DNA of 64,000 nt from Rubripirellula lacrimiformis. Its GTDB lineage: Bacteria; Planctomycetota; Planctomycetia; Pirellulales; Pirellulaceae. Each line of letters opens with the position of its first letter. The stretch's first letter is position 1. Position numbers and translations under genes: made by a program. The stretch spans positions 6,014,001 through 6,078,000 of the forward strand of contig NZ_CP036525.1 in NCBI RefSeq assembly GCF_007741535.1, given 5' to 3'. Shown piece after piece: positions 46,450 through 55,700 of this stretch. The notes beneath the pieces were generated by a model. It was not told the DNA's origin. It saw only the letters and a list, made by a program, of their open reading frames with translations, and ran no database searches.

Positions 46450-48132
46450 GTGAACCAATCGCTTCCGATTCGCCGTTTTGCCCTGTCGCTGCTGTGCTTG
46501 TTTGCAGTCGCTAGCGGACCAGCGTTGGTTTCAGCGCCGGCGGCCGACACGCAGGTTCGTCCCCAAGTGGCATTGATCAACGAGTTGATCGAACAGGGGT
46601 GGCGAGATTTTGAGATTCGCAGCCCGGCCCCCGATGTCGATGATGCGACCTGGGCCCGGCGAGTGTACTTGGACGTGATTGGTCGAATTCCAACCGTCGC
46701 AGAACTGCGGGAATTCACCAGCACGCGAGGCAGCGACAAGCGATCCAAGTTGGTCGACACGCTGCTCAATGACGATCGCTATACCGAAGAATACGCCAAC
46801 CACTGGGCGACGATTTGGTCGAACCTGTTGATCGGCCGCAGCGCCGGCAACGATCGACGATCGATGGTCAGCCCCGAAGGGATGCAGAAGTACCTGCGTG
46901 ATTCCTTTGCGACGAACAAACCCTACAACACGATGGTCTACGAACTGGTGACCGCGACCGGCAGCGGCAAACCAGGCAGCGACGGCTTCAACGGCGCGAC
47001 CAACTTTTTGTTGGACAAGGTCAACCAAGACAATGCGGTGTTGGCGACCAGCAGCACGTCGCGAATTTTCCTAGGCCAACAGGTCCAGTGCACCCAGTGT
47101 CACAACCATCCATTCAATCAATGGAAACAACAACGTTTCTGGGAATTCAATTCGTTCTTTCGCCAGACTCGATCGCTGCGTCGGTTCGTCGATGGCACCA
47201 ACGACATCGCACATGGCGAGTTGGTTGATCAAGACTTTGCCGGCGAATCCAATTCGCCCGAAGACGCACTGATTTTTTACGAACTGCGAAATGGATTGAC
47301 CAAGGTCGCCTACCCGGTGTTCACCGACGGCACGCCGATCGATCGCAGCGGATTTGTGAGCGAAGTCAATCGCCGCGAAGAACTCGGTCGACTGATGCTC
47401 GAAAGCGAGTATCTGGACAAGATGATCGTCAACCGAATGTGGTCGCTGCTATTGGGATTTGGATTCACCAAACCGATCGACGATCTGGGCCCACACAACC
47501 CAGCGTCGCATCCCGAGCTGTTGGAAAAGTTAGCCGTTGAGTTTCGCAAGTCCAGCTATGACCTGAAGGAACTGATCACTTGGATCACCGCCAGCCGCCC
47601 CTATCAATTGGCCGCGGTGTTGGGAACCAGCAACGAGGTCGACGATCCGTCGATCGGCGAGATGCCTAAGTTTTCACGTTTCTATCTGCGTCAGATGTCA
47701 GCCGAACAGTTGTACCAATCGATGGTCACCGCGACCGATGCATCGGCGTCGGGAAGCTACGAGGAACAGGAACGCGAACGGCGTCGTTGGTTAAGCCAGT
47801 TTGTGGTGGCCTTTGGAACCGACGAAGGCGACGAAGCCACGACTTTCAACGGTTCGATTCCGCAGGCCCTGATGCTGTTCAACGGTGCGTTGACTCAGAA
47901 CGCCATCAGCAAGGAAGAAGGCAGCTTCATTGACCGCGTCGCCAAGACAGGCCGTTCACCGCAAGACCGCGTGGCGGTGTTGTTCCAAGCGGGTTTGGCA
48001 CGGCGGCCGAATCGAAGCGAAATGCAGATCGCTGCACAATTGCTGCGAGCTCGCGAAGGCAACGAAGCCGAGATGCTGCAAGACATGTGGTGGGCTGTGA
48101 TCAACAGCAACGAATTCATCATGCAGCACTAA
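46450..48132 (+). CDS. DUF1549/DUF1553 exported protein with heme-type CxxCH
   Basis: 560 residues from a GTG at 46450. Sec signal peptide (RRFALSLLCLFAVASGPALVSAPA). DUF1549 follows (DATWARRVYLDVIGRIPTVAELREF, YTEEYANHWATIWSNLLIGR). A heme-type motif CTQCHNHPFNQW is at about residue 214-218. DUF1553 (IVNRMWSLLLGFGFTKPIDDLG, SHPELLEKLAVEF, LITWITASRPYQLA) and a C-terminal Planctomycete repeat domain (FQAGLARRPNRSEMQIA) complete it. It lacks the leading PSCyt1 and LamG-like modules of the paralogue at 7041-10115. First gene of a four-gene run with the DUF1501, sigma and anti-sigma genes. The 137-base gap before the next gene holds no terminator. Confidence 0.94.
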   Translation: MNQSLPIRRFALSLLCLFAVASGPALVSAPAADTQVRPQVALINELIEQGWRDFEIRSPAPDVDDATWARRVYLDVIGRIPTVAELREFTSTRGSDKRSKLVDTLLNDDRYTEEYANHWATIWSNLLIGRSAGNDRRSMVSPEGMQKYLRDSFATNKPYNTMVYELVTATGSGKPGSDGFNGATNFLLDKVNQDNAVLATSSTSRIFLGQQVQCTQCHNHPFNQWKQQRFWEFNSFFRQTRSLRRFVDGTNDIAHGELVDQDFAGESNSPEDALIFYELRNGLTKVAYPVFTDGTPIDRSGFVSEVNRREELGRLMLESEYLDKMIVNRMWSLLLGFGFTKPIDDLGPHNPASHPELLEKLAVEFRKSSYDLKELITWITASRPYQLAAVLGTSNEVDDPSIGEMPKFSRFYLRQMSAEQLYQSMVTATDASASGSYEEQERERRRWLSQFVVAFGTDEGDEATTFNGSIPQALMLFNGALTQNAISKEEGSFIDRVAKTGRSPQDRVAVLFQAGLARRPNRSEMQIAAQLLRAREGNEAEMLQDMWWAVINSNEFIMQH

Positions 48133-48269
48133 CCCAGCGCGTCCTGCAAACAAACCACGCGTGTTGGCTTCGGCCAACGTTCGTCGGTCACCATCCGAAT
48201 CGTTCGGGTCGCCCGTCGCACATCCATCGTATCGCTCATCCACTTATCTATTTCGCGAAGGCACTTCCC

Positions 48270-49544
48270 ATGACCACATCTTGGCAAACACCGACCGGCA
48301 TGAGTCGTCGCCACTTCATGCAGCACATGGCAGGATCATCGGCTGCGGCCGGCGCGGCGTTCACGATGGGCAACGCGATCTACGCCAATGCCGACGAGAT
48401 GAAAAAGAACCGCAAGAGTGCGATTCTGTTGTGGATGGGCGGCGGGCCATCGACGATCGATATGTGGGATATGAAACCCGGCGCTCCCACCGGCGGTCCG
48501 TTCAAGCCGATCTCGACGACCGGCGACATGCAAATCTGCGAACACATGCCAATGATGGCTCAGCAGATGAAACACTTGTCGGTCGTGCGCAGCATGTCGA
48601 CGCGAGAAGCCGATCACAATCGCGGTCGCTACTACATGCACACCGGGTTTGTCCCCAACCCCAATATCGAACACCCCAGCTACGGAAGCGTGATCGCTCA
48701 CGAATTGATTGGCCAGCGTCCCGAACTGGAAATCCCGCCATTCGTGTCGGTCGGTGGCGCGGCCGCGGGCCCCGGATTCCTGGGCATGGCCTGGAGCCCG
48801 TTTTCGGTCAGCAGCAATGGACAGATCCGAAATCTGGACATGAAGCTGAAGGAAACTCGCCTGATGCAGCGGATGGCCGCGCTCAATGCGATCGAAACTG
48901 GATTCGAAAAACGCACCCGCGACCTGCCGGCTTCCGAGCATGCGAAGGTGCTTCGAAAAACGTATGATCTAATGACCAGCCAACAGATGGATGCGTTCCG
49001 TGTCGAGAAAGAAGACGACGCGACCAAGCAACGCTACGGCACAGACCGATTCGGCCAAGGATGTTTGTTGGCCCGACGATTGGTCGAAGCCGGTGTCCCG
49101 TTCGTCGAAGTCGACCTCGGTGGCTGGGATAACCACAACGGCGTTCACGCGATTTTGAAGGACACCAAGTTGCCTCAGTTGGACCGTGCCATGAGTGCGT
49201 TGACCGAAGACCTGGCCCAACGCGGGTTGCTGGAAGACACCGTCTTGGTTTGGATGGGCGAATTCGGCCGCACCCCGCGGATCAACCAAGATGGCGGACG
49301 TGACCACTGGGCACGTTCCTGGTCCTGCGTTGTCGGCGGCGGCAATCTGAAAGGCGGATTGGCCATCGGCGAAACCAGCAGCGACGGAACCGCGGTTGAA
49401 TCCGAGCCCTATAGCAGCGAAGATTTGATGTCCACGGTCTGCAAAGGCTTGGGGATTTCCACGGATAAAACGTTCACCAGCAAAAACGGACGGCCGATGA
49501 AAATTGCCGGCGGCGGCAAGATCATTACCGACCTACTGGCATAG
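48270..49544 (+). CDS. DUF1501 Tat-exported protein
   Basis: 424 residues from the ATG at 48270. The N-terminus holds a twin-arginine signal (MSRRHFMQHMAGSSAAAGAAF). Landmarks are AILLWMGGGPSTIDMWDMKP, SMSTREADHNRGRYYMHTGF, FVSVGGAAAGPGFLGMAW, FVEVDLGGWDNHNG, LVWMGEFGRTPRINQDGGRDHW and SWSCVVGGGNLKGG. The DNH and GRDHW positions look like the metal site of the sulfatase/phosphatase fold. Its stop (TAG) shares its last base with the GTG start of the sigma factor gene. Closer in length to a minimal DUF1501 than the copy at 5629. Enzymatic role unknown. Confidence 0.94.
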   Translation: MTTSWQTPTGMSRRHFMQHMAGSSAAAGAAFTMGNAIYANADEMKKNRKSAILLWMGGGPSTIDMWDMKPGAPTGGPFKPISTTGDMQICEHMPMMAQQMKHLSVVRSMSTREADHNRGRYYMHTGFVPNPNIEHPSYGSVIAHELIGQRPELEIPPFVSVGGAAAGPGFLGMAWSPFSVSSNGQIRNLDMKLKETRLMQRMAALNAIETGFEKRTRDLPASEHAKVLRKTYDLMTSQQMDAFRVEKEDDATKQRYGTDRFGQGCLLARRLVEAGVPFVEVDLGGWDNHNGVHAILKDTKLPQLDRAMSALTEDLAQRGLLEDTVLVWMGEFGRTPRINQDGGRDHWARSWSCVVGGGNLKGGLAIGETSSDGTAVESEPYSSEDLMSTVCKGLGISTDKTFTSKNGRPMKIAGGGKIITDLLA

Positions 49545-50128
49545 TGGCAGTGGCGTCGTCCGGTGATTCGCAGAATACCGATAGCGGCACCGTCCCAAGT
49601 CCCAGCGACTCGGTAGAACGGTTGCCGGCCGATCTGATCGCGCGCCACCAACGTGGCGTCTGGCGATATCTGCGCATGCTGGGCTGTGACGACGCGATGG
49701 CGGACGATTTGACTCAAGAGACATTTTTGCGAGTTCTTCGCCGCGACAACTTCGTTCAACATAGTGACGTCGCCACCAGCAGTTACCTGCGGCGGACGGC
49801 GTACAACCTGATGGTGTCGGATCATCGCCGGCGAAAAAAAGTGCAAACCATGGCCGAATCGCCGGTCATGGACGAAATCTGGGATCGCTGGGCGGGCAAA
49901 GACCTGGCCGGCGACCGCGCGGTGGATTCGCTGAAAGAGTGCATTCGTTTGCTGACCAAACGAGCTCAATTGGCGTTGCAGATGCGATTCGCCGATGAAG
50001 CCACCCGGATCGAGATCGCCGACGCGTTAAACATTACTGACCATGGTGCCCGCAATTTGATGCAGCGGGCCAAAGCCCAGCTTCGCGATTGTGTCGAAGC
50101 GAAATTGAAGTTAGACCTGCCTACATGA
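49544..50128 (+). CDS. ECF-type RNA polymerase sigma factor
   Basis: 194 residues from a GTG at 49544 that overlaps the DUF1501 stop by one base. Region 2: RHQRGVWRYLRMLGCDDAMADDLTQETFLRVL, with TSSYLRRTAYNLMVSDHRRRKK. Region 4: ECIRLLTKRAQLALQMRFADEATRIEIADALNITDHGARNLMQRAKAQLRDC, a helix-turn-helix. No C-terminal extension. The first 25 residues are Ser/Asp-rich. Placed between a DUF1501 gene and a membrane anti-sigma-like gene (ATGA overlap), it is likely controlled by that protein and may transcribe its own operon. Which group of ECF factors it belongs to would need profile scoring. Confidence 0.93.
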   Translation: MAVASSGDSQNTDSGTVPSPSDSVERLPADLIARHQRGVWRYLRMLGCDDAMADDLTQETFLRVLRRDNFVQHSDVATSSYLRRTAYNLMVSDHRRRKKVQTMAESPVMDEIWDRWAGKDLAGDRAVDSLKECIRLLTKRAQLALQMRFADEATRIEIADALNITDHGARNLMQRAKAQLRDCVEAKLKLDLPT

Positions 50129-52350
50129 CCAACGCTAACCAACCCGATCCGCAGCGATCAACCGATTCGCGTTCTGGGGATTCCCCAGCCGACGCGTTCG
50201 ATGAACGCGCGTTCGATGCGTTGCTGGCCGAGGCCATGGGCGGCGCCGAACCACCCGATTTGACGGCTCAAATCCTGGCGCGTCTGAACCAAGACCCCAC
50301 ACCGGCCCCCGCCGTCGAACCGCCGCCAATCCACGCCGCGGTAGTCCGTTCGGGCCAATCCAGCGCGCCGGTGATGGGTGACGGGCCAACACAGCCGCCC
50401 ATCCAACCCATCGACGCAGATGCCGCCAATTCCACGTGGCGACGTCGCGTGCGGCTAGCCGCGGTGTTAGCTGCCCTGGCTGCCTCCGTTGTCGCGGTCG
50501 TTTGGCTCCGCCCCGACGCCGTGCGTCCACTGGAAATCGATGGCCTGGATATCGCCGCCGCGCCCAGTGCGCCGGGTTCCGATTCCGGAAACCCGAATTT
50601 GGCAGACACCAGTTCTCCGGATTCTAGGATTGCAGGCCCAAATTCGATCGATCCAAATTCGATCGATCCAAATTCGCCGGATCCGCAGCCTGCGGTGCAG
50701 TCGCCGGAACCGGGATCGATCGATCCACCTGCCGCTAGCGATGCGATCGCACAGTCGCGGCCGCCTCGCGGAATCCCGATGGTGCTAGACATCCCCAATG
50801 ATGGCAGCACAGGCGATGGCAATCCGAATCAGGATGGCAGGGGCAGTTTATCGCCATCGGTCTCTGACATAGCGACCAACTCCGACACGGCGACCAACCG
50901 CACAATCGCGGCGGACCGATCGGCGCATCCGGATGCCAGCGAACCGAAGGCTCTTTCGCCGCTGCGTTTGGTGTCCCGTCAAACCGATACACAGATGCGA
51001 TCCTATTGGGACGCAATTGGGATCCAGCCGGCCACGGCGGCCGAGCAGCCCGAAGTCCTGGCACGTTTCAATGCGGCCACCGGGATTGATTTCCAGCCCG
51101 ATGATCTAGCGGATGCCGACGCGATTCAAGCTCGACTTGCAGGGCCCCAGGCGGCTCGGCAAGTCGCGAAGCGTTGGCTCGGCGACGTCACCGAAGGCGG
51201 TTTGGGACGGATCGATGCGGACGCTCAATCACGTTTGGTGGATGCAGCGGCTGGCGTGTTTGCTGGAAAAACATCCGGCGACGAATTGTTGACCCGATGG
51301 TTCAGCGGCGAATCAGAGGATTCATCGTCCTTCTATTCTGCGATGGCGCATGCATCGAAGTCGCTAGCCGATGGGGCATTGGCGCGACGCTTGGCATCGC
51401 TGTCGATGGATGCCGACCTTCGCTGCACACGTTGCCACGACGCTTACATCGAAGGCAGCGGACAACAGCAAGATTACTGGTCGTTGATGGCGTTGTTGCA
51501 GCGTGACTTGGTTTCCGCCAAAGGCCGCAAGGGTGTTTGGTCGGTTGCCAAATCGGCTTCATCCAAACCCGTCTTTTTCGACCTACCGGATGGTCGCCGC
51601 CGGCTTGCCGAGCCCGCTGTGGCGGCCGCTTGGATCGGATCCGATCAACCCGCACTCTCGCTAGGCCAGTGGGCCGACCGCCTGAAAGATTCCGACGCAT
51701 TGGCCAGCGGACTGGTCAATTCGATCTGGAAGATGGTTCATGGCCAGCCCCTGCGGGGCCGCGTGGTGGACCCGATGAGCGCCCCGCACAACGAGGCACT
51801 GCAATCGCTGGAACGTGAATTGACCGATGATCTGCGACGCAGCAACTTCGACCTCGGACGCACCTTGGCGTTGGTTTTGGCATCCCCGGCAACCAATCGC
51901 GAAGTGCCCGATTCGCTGAAAAACGCATGGGTGATCGACAATGCCGCCGACCGTTCGGCGGCCGAAGCCTTTGCCGCAGCGGTGCCGGCCCGGTCCAATT
52001 TGTCGCTGAATCGACGTCTGGACGAAACGATGCGGGCGATCGGTGCCAAACTGGACGGCGACGGCAATCCCTTGCTGGCCCAACTGGGCGACAGCAGCAA
52101 GGGCAACGGAAAAGGGAAGACGCGTCAGGCGGATCGGTTGTCCTGGGACTTCCCCGACCGAGCCGAATCGCTGCCAGTCCAGTGGTTGGTGCCGATGGAC
52201 GATCTGGCCGATCGCGTCAATCACCTCGGTTATTTGGGCGGAATGACAGAACTTCCCAAATCGATCCTCGCTGCAGCCGATGCGATGCAAGCGGCCGGCG
52301 TGGACGACGCAACCCTGCTGAACCGAGTCTGGTGGCTGGTTCGCCAGTAA
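50125..52350 (+). CDS. Membrane anti-sigma-like protein with CxxCH motif and DUF1553-like region
   Basis: 741 residues from the ATG at 50125, overlapping the sigma stop by ATGA. The cytoplasmic N-terminus (FDALLAEAMGGAEPPDLTAQILARL) resembles short anti-sigma regions. One membrane helix lies at about 109-128 (RVRLAAVLAALAASVVAVVW). A long disordered Pro/Asp/Asn-rich stretch follows with NSIDPNSIDPNSPDP repeats. A folded part begins near residue 290; CTRCHDAY at about 434-438 is a c-type heme motif. Residues about 525-605 (GLVNSIWKMVHGQPLRGRV, NEALQSLERELTDDLRRSNFDLGRTLALVLASPATNRE) look like DUF1553. A redox- or substrate-sensing anti-sigma factor is the best reading, but the anti-sigma role rests on position and topology. 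Confidence 0.75.
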   Translation: MTNANQPDPQRSTDSRSGDSPADAFDERAFDALLAEAMGGAEPPDLTAQILARLNQDPTPAPAVEPPPIHAAVVRSGQSSAPVMGDGPTQPPIQPIDADAANSTWRRRVRLAAVLAALAASVVAVVWLRPDAVRPLEIDGLDIAAAPSAPGSDSGNPNLADTSSPDSRIAGPNSIDPNSIDPNSPDPQPAVQSPEPGSIDPPAASDAIAQSRPPRGIPMVLDIPNDGSTGDGNPNQDGRGSLSPSVSDIATNSDTATNRTIAADRSAHPDASEPKALSPLRLVSRQTDTQMRSYWDAIGIQPATAAEQPEVLARFNAATGIDFQPDDLADADAIQARLAGPQAARQVAKRWLGDVTEGGLGRIDADAQSRLVDAAAGVFAGKTSGDELLTRWFSGESEDSSSFYSAMAHASKSLADGALARRLASLSMDADLRCTRCHDAYIEGSGQQQDYWSLMALLQRDLVSAKGRKGVWSVAKSASSKPVFFDLPDGRRRLAEPAVAAAWIGSDQPALSLGQWADRLKDSDALASGLVNSIWKMVHGQPLRGRVVDPMSAPHNEALQSLERELTDDLRRSNFDLGRTLALVLASPATNREVPDSLKNAWVIDNAADRSAAEAFAAAVPARSNLSLNRRLDETMRAIGAKLDGDGNPLLAQLGDSSKGNGKGKTRQADRLSWDFPDRAESLPVQWLVPMDDLADRVNHLGYLGGMTELPKSILAAADAMQAAGVDDATLLNRVWWLVRQ

Positions 52351-52736
52351 CACCGCCCGTCGGTGCGTGACGTCGCCTCTGGCCGTGGGTTTCGCCAAAA
52401 TGCGATGGTCGCCGGTTTGGCACGCCAATCGCGTTATAGGTGTGTTGTCGCACATCCGACCCTGGTTTGGACCGTTTTTGTGTTGCAGGTTGCGTCAATC
52501 GCAGCATTTTGCAACACCTACAACCGGACCAAAGGCAGATCAGAGCGACGGAAAGCCCGTTTTTTCCGTGGCGAGTGCGATGTACCGAGAATAGACTCGA
52601 ACGATGAGTCTTCGCAGACTGCTTTTCAACTAAATCACCAACCGGCTTGTTTGTCGCCGCCGGTCCGCCCCCCCCGATGGGAACATCCCCGTCGTGGAGT
52701 AGGTTTTGGACTGTTTTCGACATGGAGAAACTTCTC
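52351..52736. other. Spacer before the VWA protein, no gene seen
   Basis: About 390 bases. It holds a sigma-54-like sequence at 52418-52432 and a short stem acggaaa / tttccgt near 52547-52570 with a T run between the arms. Coding frames are absent; an in-frame extension of the next gene to 52647 is not supported by a ribosome site. Confidence 0.45.
52418..52432 (+). promoter_or_regulatory. Sigma-54-like -24/-12 sequence
   Basis: tggcacg-ccaa-tcgc matches the consensus TGGCACG-N4-TTGC at all but one base, with the correct spacing between the GG and GC dinucleotides. It is about 300 bases from the start codon, a long leader, and could be chance. Confidence 0.3.
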
Positions 52737-55700
52737 ATGGGATTGCGACACGTCGCACGAACCGTTTTCACCTTGGCCATCGCCACGGTGGTTTCGGCGC
52801 CATCTTTGGCAGCTGATACCTCCAATGCGGATGGAGCCCAAGTTCGCATTGCTACGTACCGCTTGGCGGATGGGAGCGGATACTTTGCCGCGTCGATCCA
52901 GCCTTCGGCCGAACAGGCGTTGATTGCTGCAACCGGTCAATCGCCAGCGGACGTTGTCATCCTGGTCGACACGTCGGCCAGTCAGGTCGGACAGTTCCGA
53001 ACGGATTCGATCGCCGCCGTGCGATCGATCGCCGAAAAGCTTCGTTCGGGCGACCAAGTTCGCGTGTACGCAGCGGACGTCCATACGGCCGATGTCAGCG
53101 GCGATTTCACTTCGCCCTCGGATATCTCGACAGCCACCGCCCAATTGAAAAAGCGTTTGCCGCTTGGCAACACGAACATGGTGCAGGTGATCGACGCCGT
53201 TCGATCCGCATTGGTCGCGCGTCCCCAAGGCCGCACTCGATCGATCATTTACATCGGCGACGGTGCATCGATCGACGCGATGGGCGATTCAAAACGCTTT
53301 GGTGCTTTGATCGGTGCGTTGCGTGCAGATCGAATTGCAGTCCACTCGTTGGCGATCGGTCCGGCCACCAACATCGAACTGATGGGCGTCCTGGCCAATC
53401 AAACCGGAGGCGTCCTGGGCGTCGTATCGCAAGAAAAGGGTGCATCGGTTGCCGCACTAGCCCCGCAAGTGGCTCGCAGTGCAACGACATCACCGATTTG
53501 GTTGACCGAAGCCAAGTTGATCGACGGCATGACCAGCATTCAGACCGATCGGCTTCCGCCGCTGCGTTTGGATCGCGATTCGATTTTGATCGGTCGTTTG
53601 GCAGCCGGCGCCGAAGCATCGGGAACGATGCAATTGACCGGCGAAACATCGACCTCGTCCGTCCGTATTTTGGCCGACGCTGAACTGGAAGACAGTCATC
53701 CCGACTTCGCTTTCCTGGGCGGCTTGGTCAATGAAGCCGTTGCCGATTCGGGTCTGCGATTGGCCACTGCGGGTTCGCCTTTGCTGCGTGAAACCGCTCG
53801 CTTGATGACAGCCAAATCCGAAGCTTTGGTTCGTGCTGGTAACATGGCTCTGCAACAGGGCAACAAGCGTGGTGCCAAGGTAGTGGCCGACTTGGCGATT
53901 CAAGCCGACCCGAACAACTCCGACGCCATCTCGCTTGAAAAAGCTGCTGGAAACCGCTTGGTGATCCAGAACGAAGGCGGCGCGTTTGATGACATTTTCG
54001 GCGGTGCGGAAGCACCGGCCGCACCAACGGCTCCCGCGGCTCCGGCTGCTGGTGATGCGGACCCCTTCGGCGGTGCAGGTGGTGATGCCGACCCGTTCGG
54101 CGCTGCGATGGACACGACGGATAGCAGCGGCGACGCATTTGGTGTCGAACCGGCAGCTCCCGTTGCCCCGACCGCTCCTGCGGCTCCAGCTCCCCCAGCG
54201 ATGGCTGCTCCGCCCGTCGCACCTCCGGTAGCGGCACCGCCTGCGAACGTGCCACGCGTGACTGCACCGATGGCCGGTGGCGGTGGCGTCCGTGGATTGG
54301 CTGATTTCGCCACTCCCGTTGGCGACGACGAATTACGCGAAGAAGCGGGCCCGTTGTTGGACCGTGTTCGACGTGAACGTTCGGCCAACGATGGACGCAT
54401 GCGAGCCTTGGTGCGTGCCTCCCTGCGTGAAGCAGAATCGCGGATTCGCAAAGACCCCACCGGTGTTGCGGGATCGCTGAAAAGCTTGCTGGCAAACTTG
54501 GAGACCACTCCCGACCTCGATCCGCAACTGCGAAACGAATTGTTGTCGCAAGTTCGATCGGCCATCCAGATGGCCAGCCGCAGCGAAGCCGAATACAGCG
54601 AACAGCAACGCAACTTGGAACAAGTCGTCTCCGGTGCCAACGCATCGGCCCGTTTGATCGAAGAAACGATGCGTCGCGAATCGACGTTGAAGACGCTGTC
54701 ACAACAAATGAACGCGTTGATCGACGAAGGCCGCTACGAAGAAGCCGACGGAACAGTAACGCTTGAATTCTCTGAAATCGCTGGTGATACGATCACCAAA
54801 GACTCGGTCGCTGGTCGTCACTTCACCGACGAACCACTGATGTTGCAGACCTATGCACGTGACCGTCGCTATCGCGAACTGCGTCAACGTAACTTTGTCG
54901 ATGCGATGTCGTTGGTGCTGAAAAGTGATATCCCCTTCGTTGACGAACCACCCATCGTTTACCCCGATGCAGAAGTTTGGCAACGGATGAGCCGTCGTCG
55001 TCTGGAACGATACGGTTCGATCGAATTGGTCGGTGACAACGCGACCGAACGTCGCATTCAAACCGCACTGAGCGACGAAACGTCGCAAACGTTCGTTGAA
55101 ATGCCATTGTCCGACGCCGTTGCCGAATTGAGCCGGACGCACGATATCCCAATCGTGATCGACAACCGTGCCCTTGAAGAAATCGGCCTGTCGGAAGAAG
55201 AACCCGTCGACTTGACGCTCCAGAATGTTTCGCTGCGTTCGTTCTTGCGACTGATGTTGCGAGAGTACGAATTGACCTACGTCATCAAAGACGAAGTCAT
55301 GCAGATCACCACGATCGAAGCGGCTGAGCAGAACTTGATCAACAAGGTCTATCCGGTCGGTGACTTGGTCGTTCCTGTTATCCAATTGGGTGGCGGTGGC
55401 GGCATGGGTGGCGGCGGCATGGGCGGTGGCATGGGTGGCGGTGGCGGTGGTATGGGCGGCGGAATGGGTGGCGGTATGGGCGGCGGCGGAATGGGCGGCG
55501 GCATGGGTGGCGGTGGCATGGGCGGCGGTGGCGGCATGTTTGCTGTTCCCGACGACGTGACGCTGGGATCCAAGCAAACCGCTTCGCAACCCGCAGCCGA
55601 TGCCGAAGCACCGGTTCAGTCGATCGCCAAATCGGACGCATCGATGCGTGCCATCGTTTTGAAGGTCGCCGATGGCCAATCGCGTGATGATGCTTGGGAC

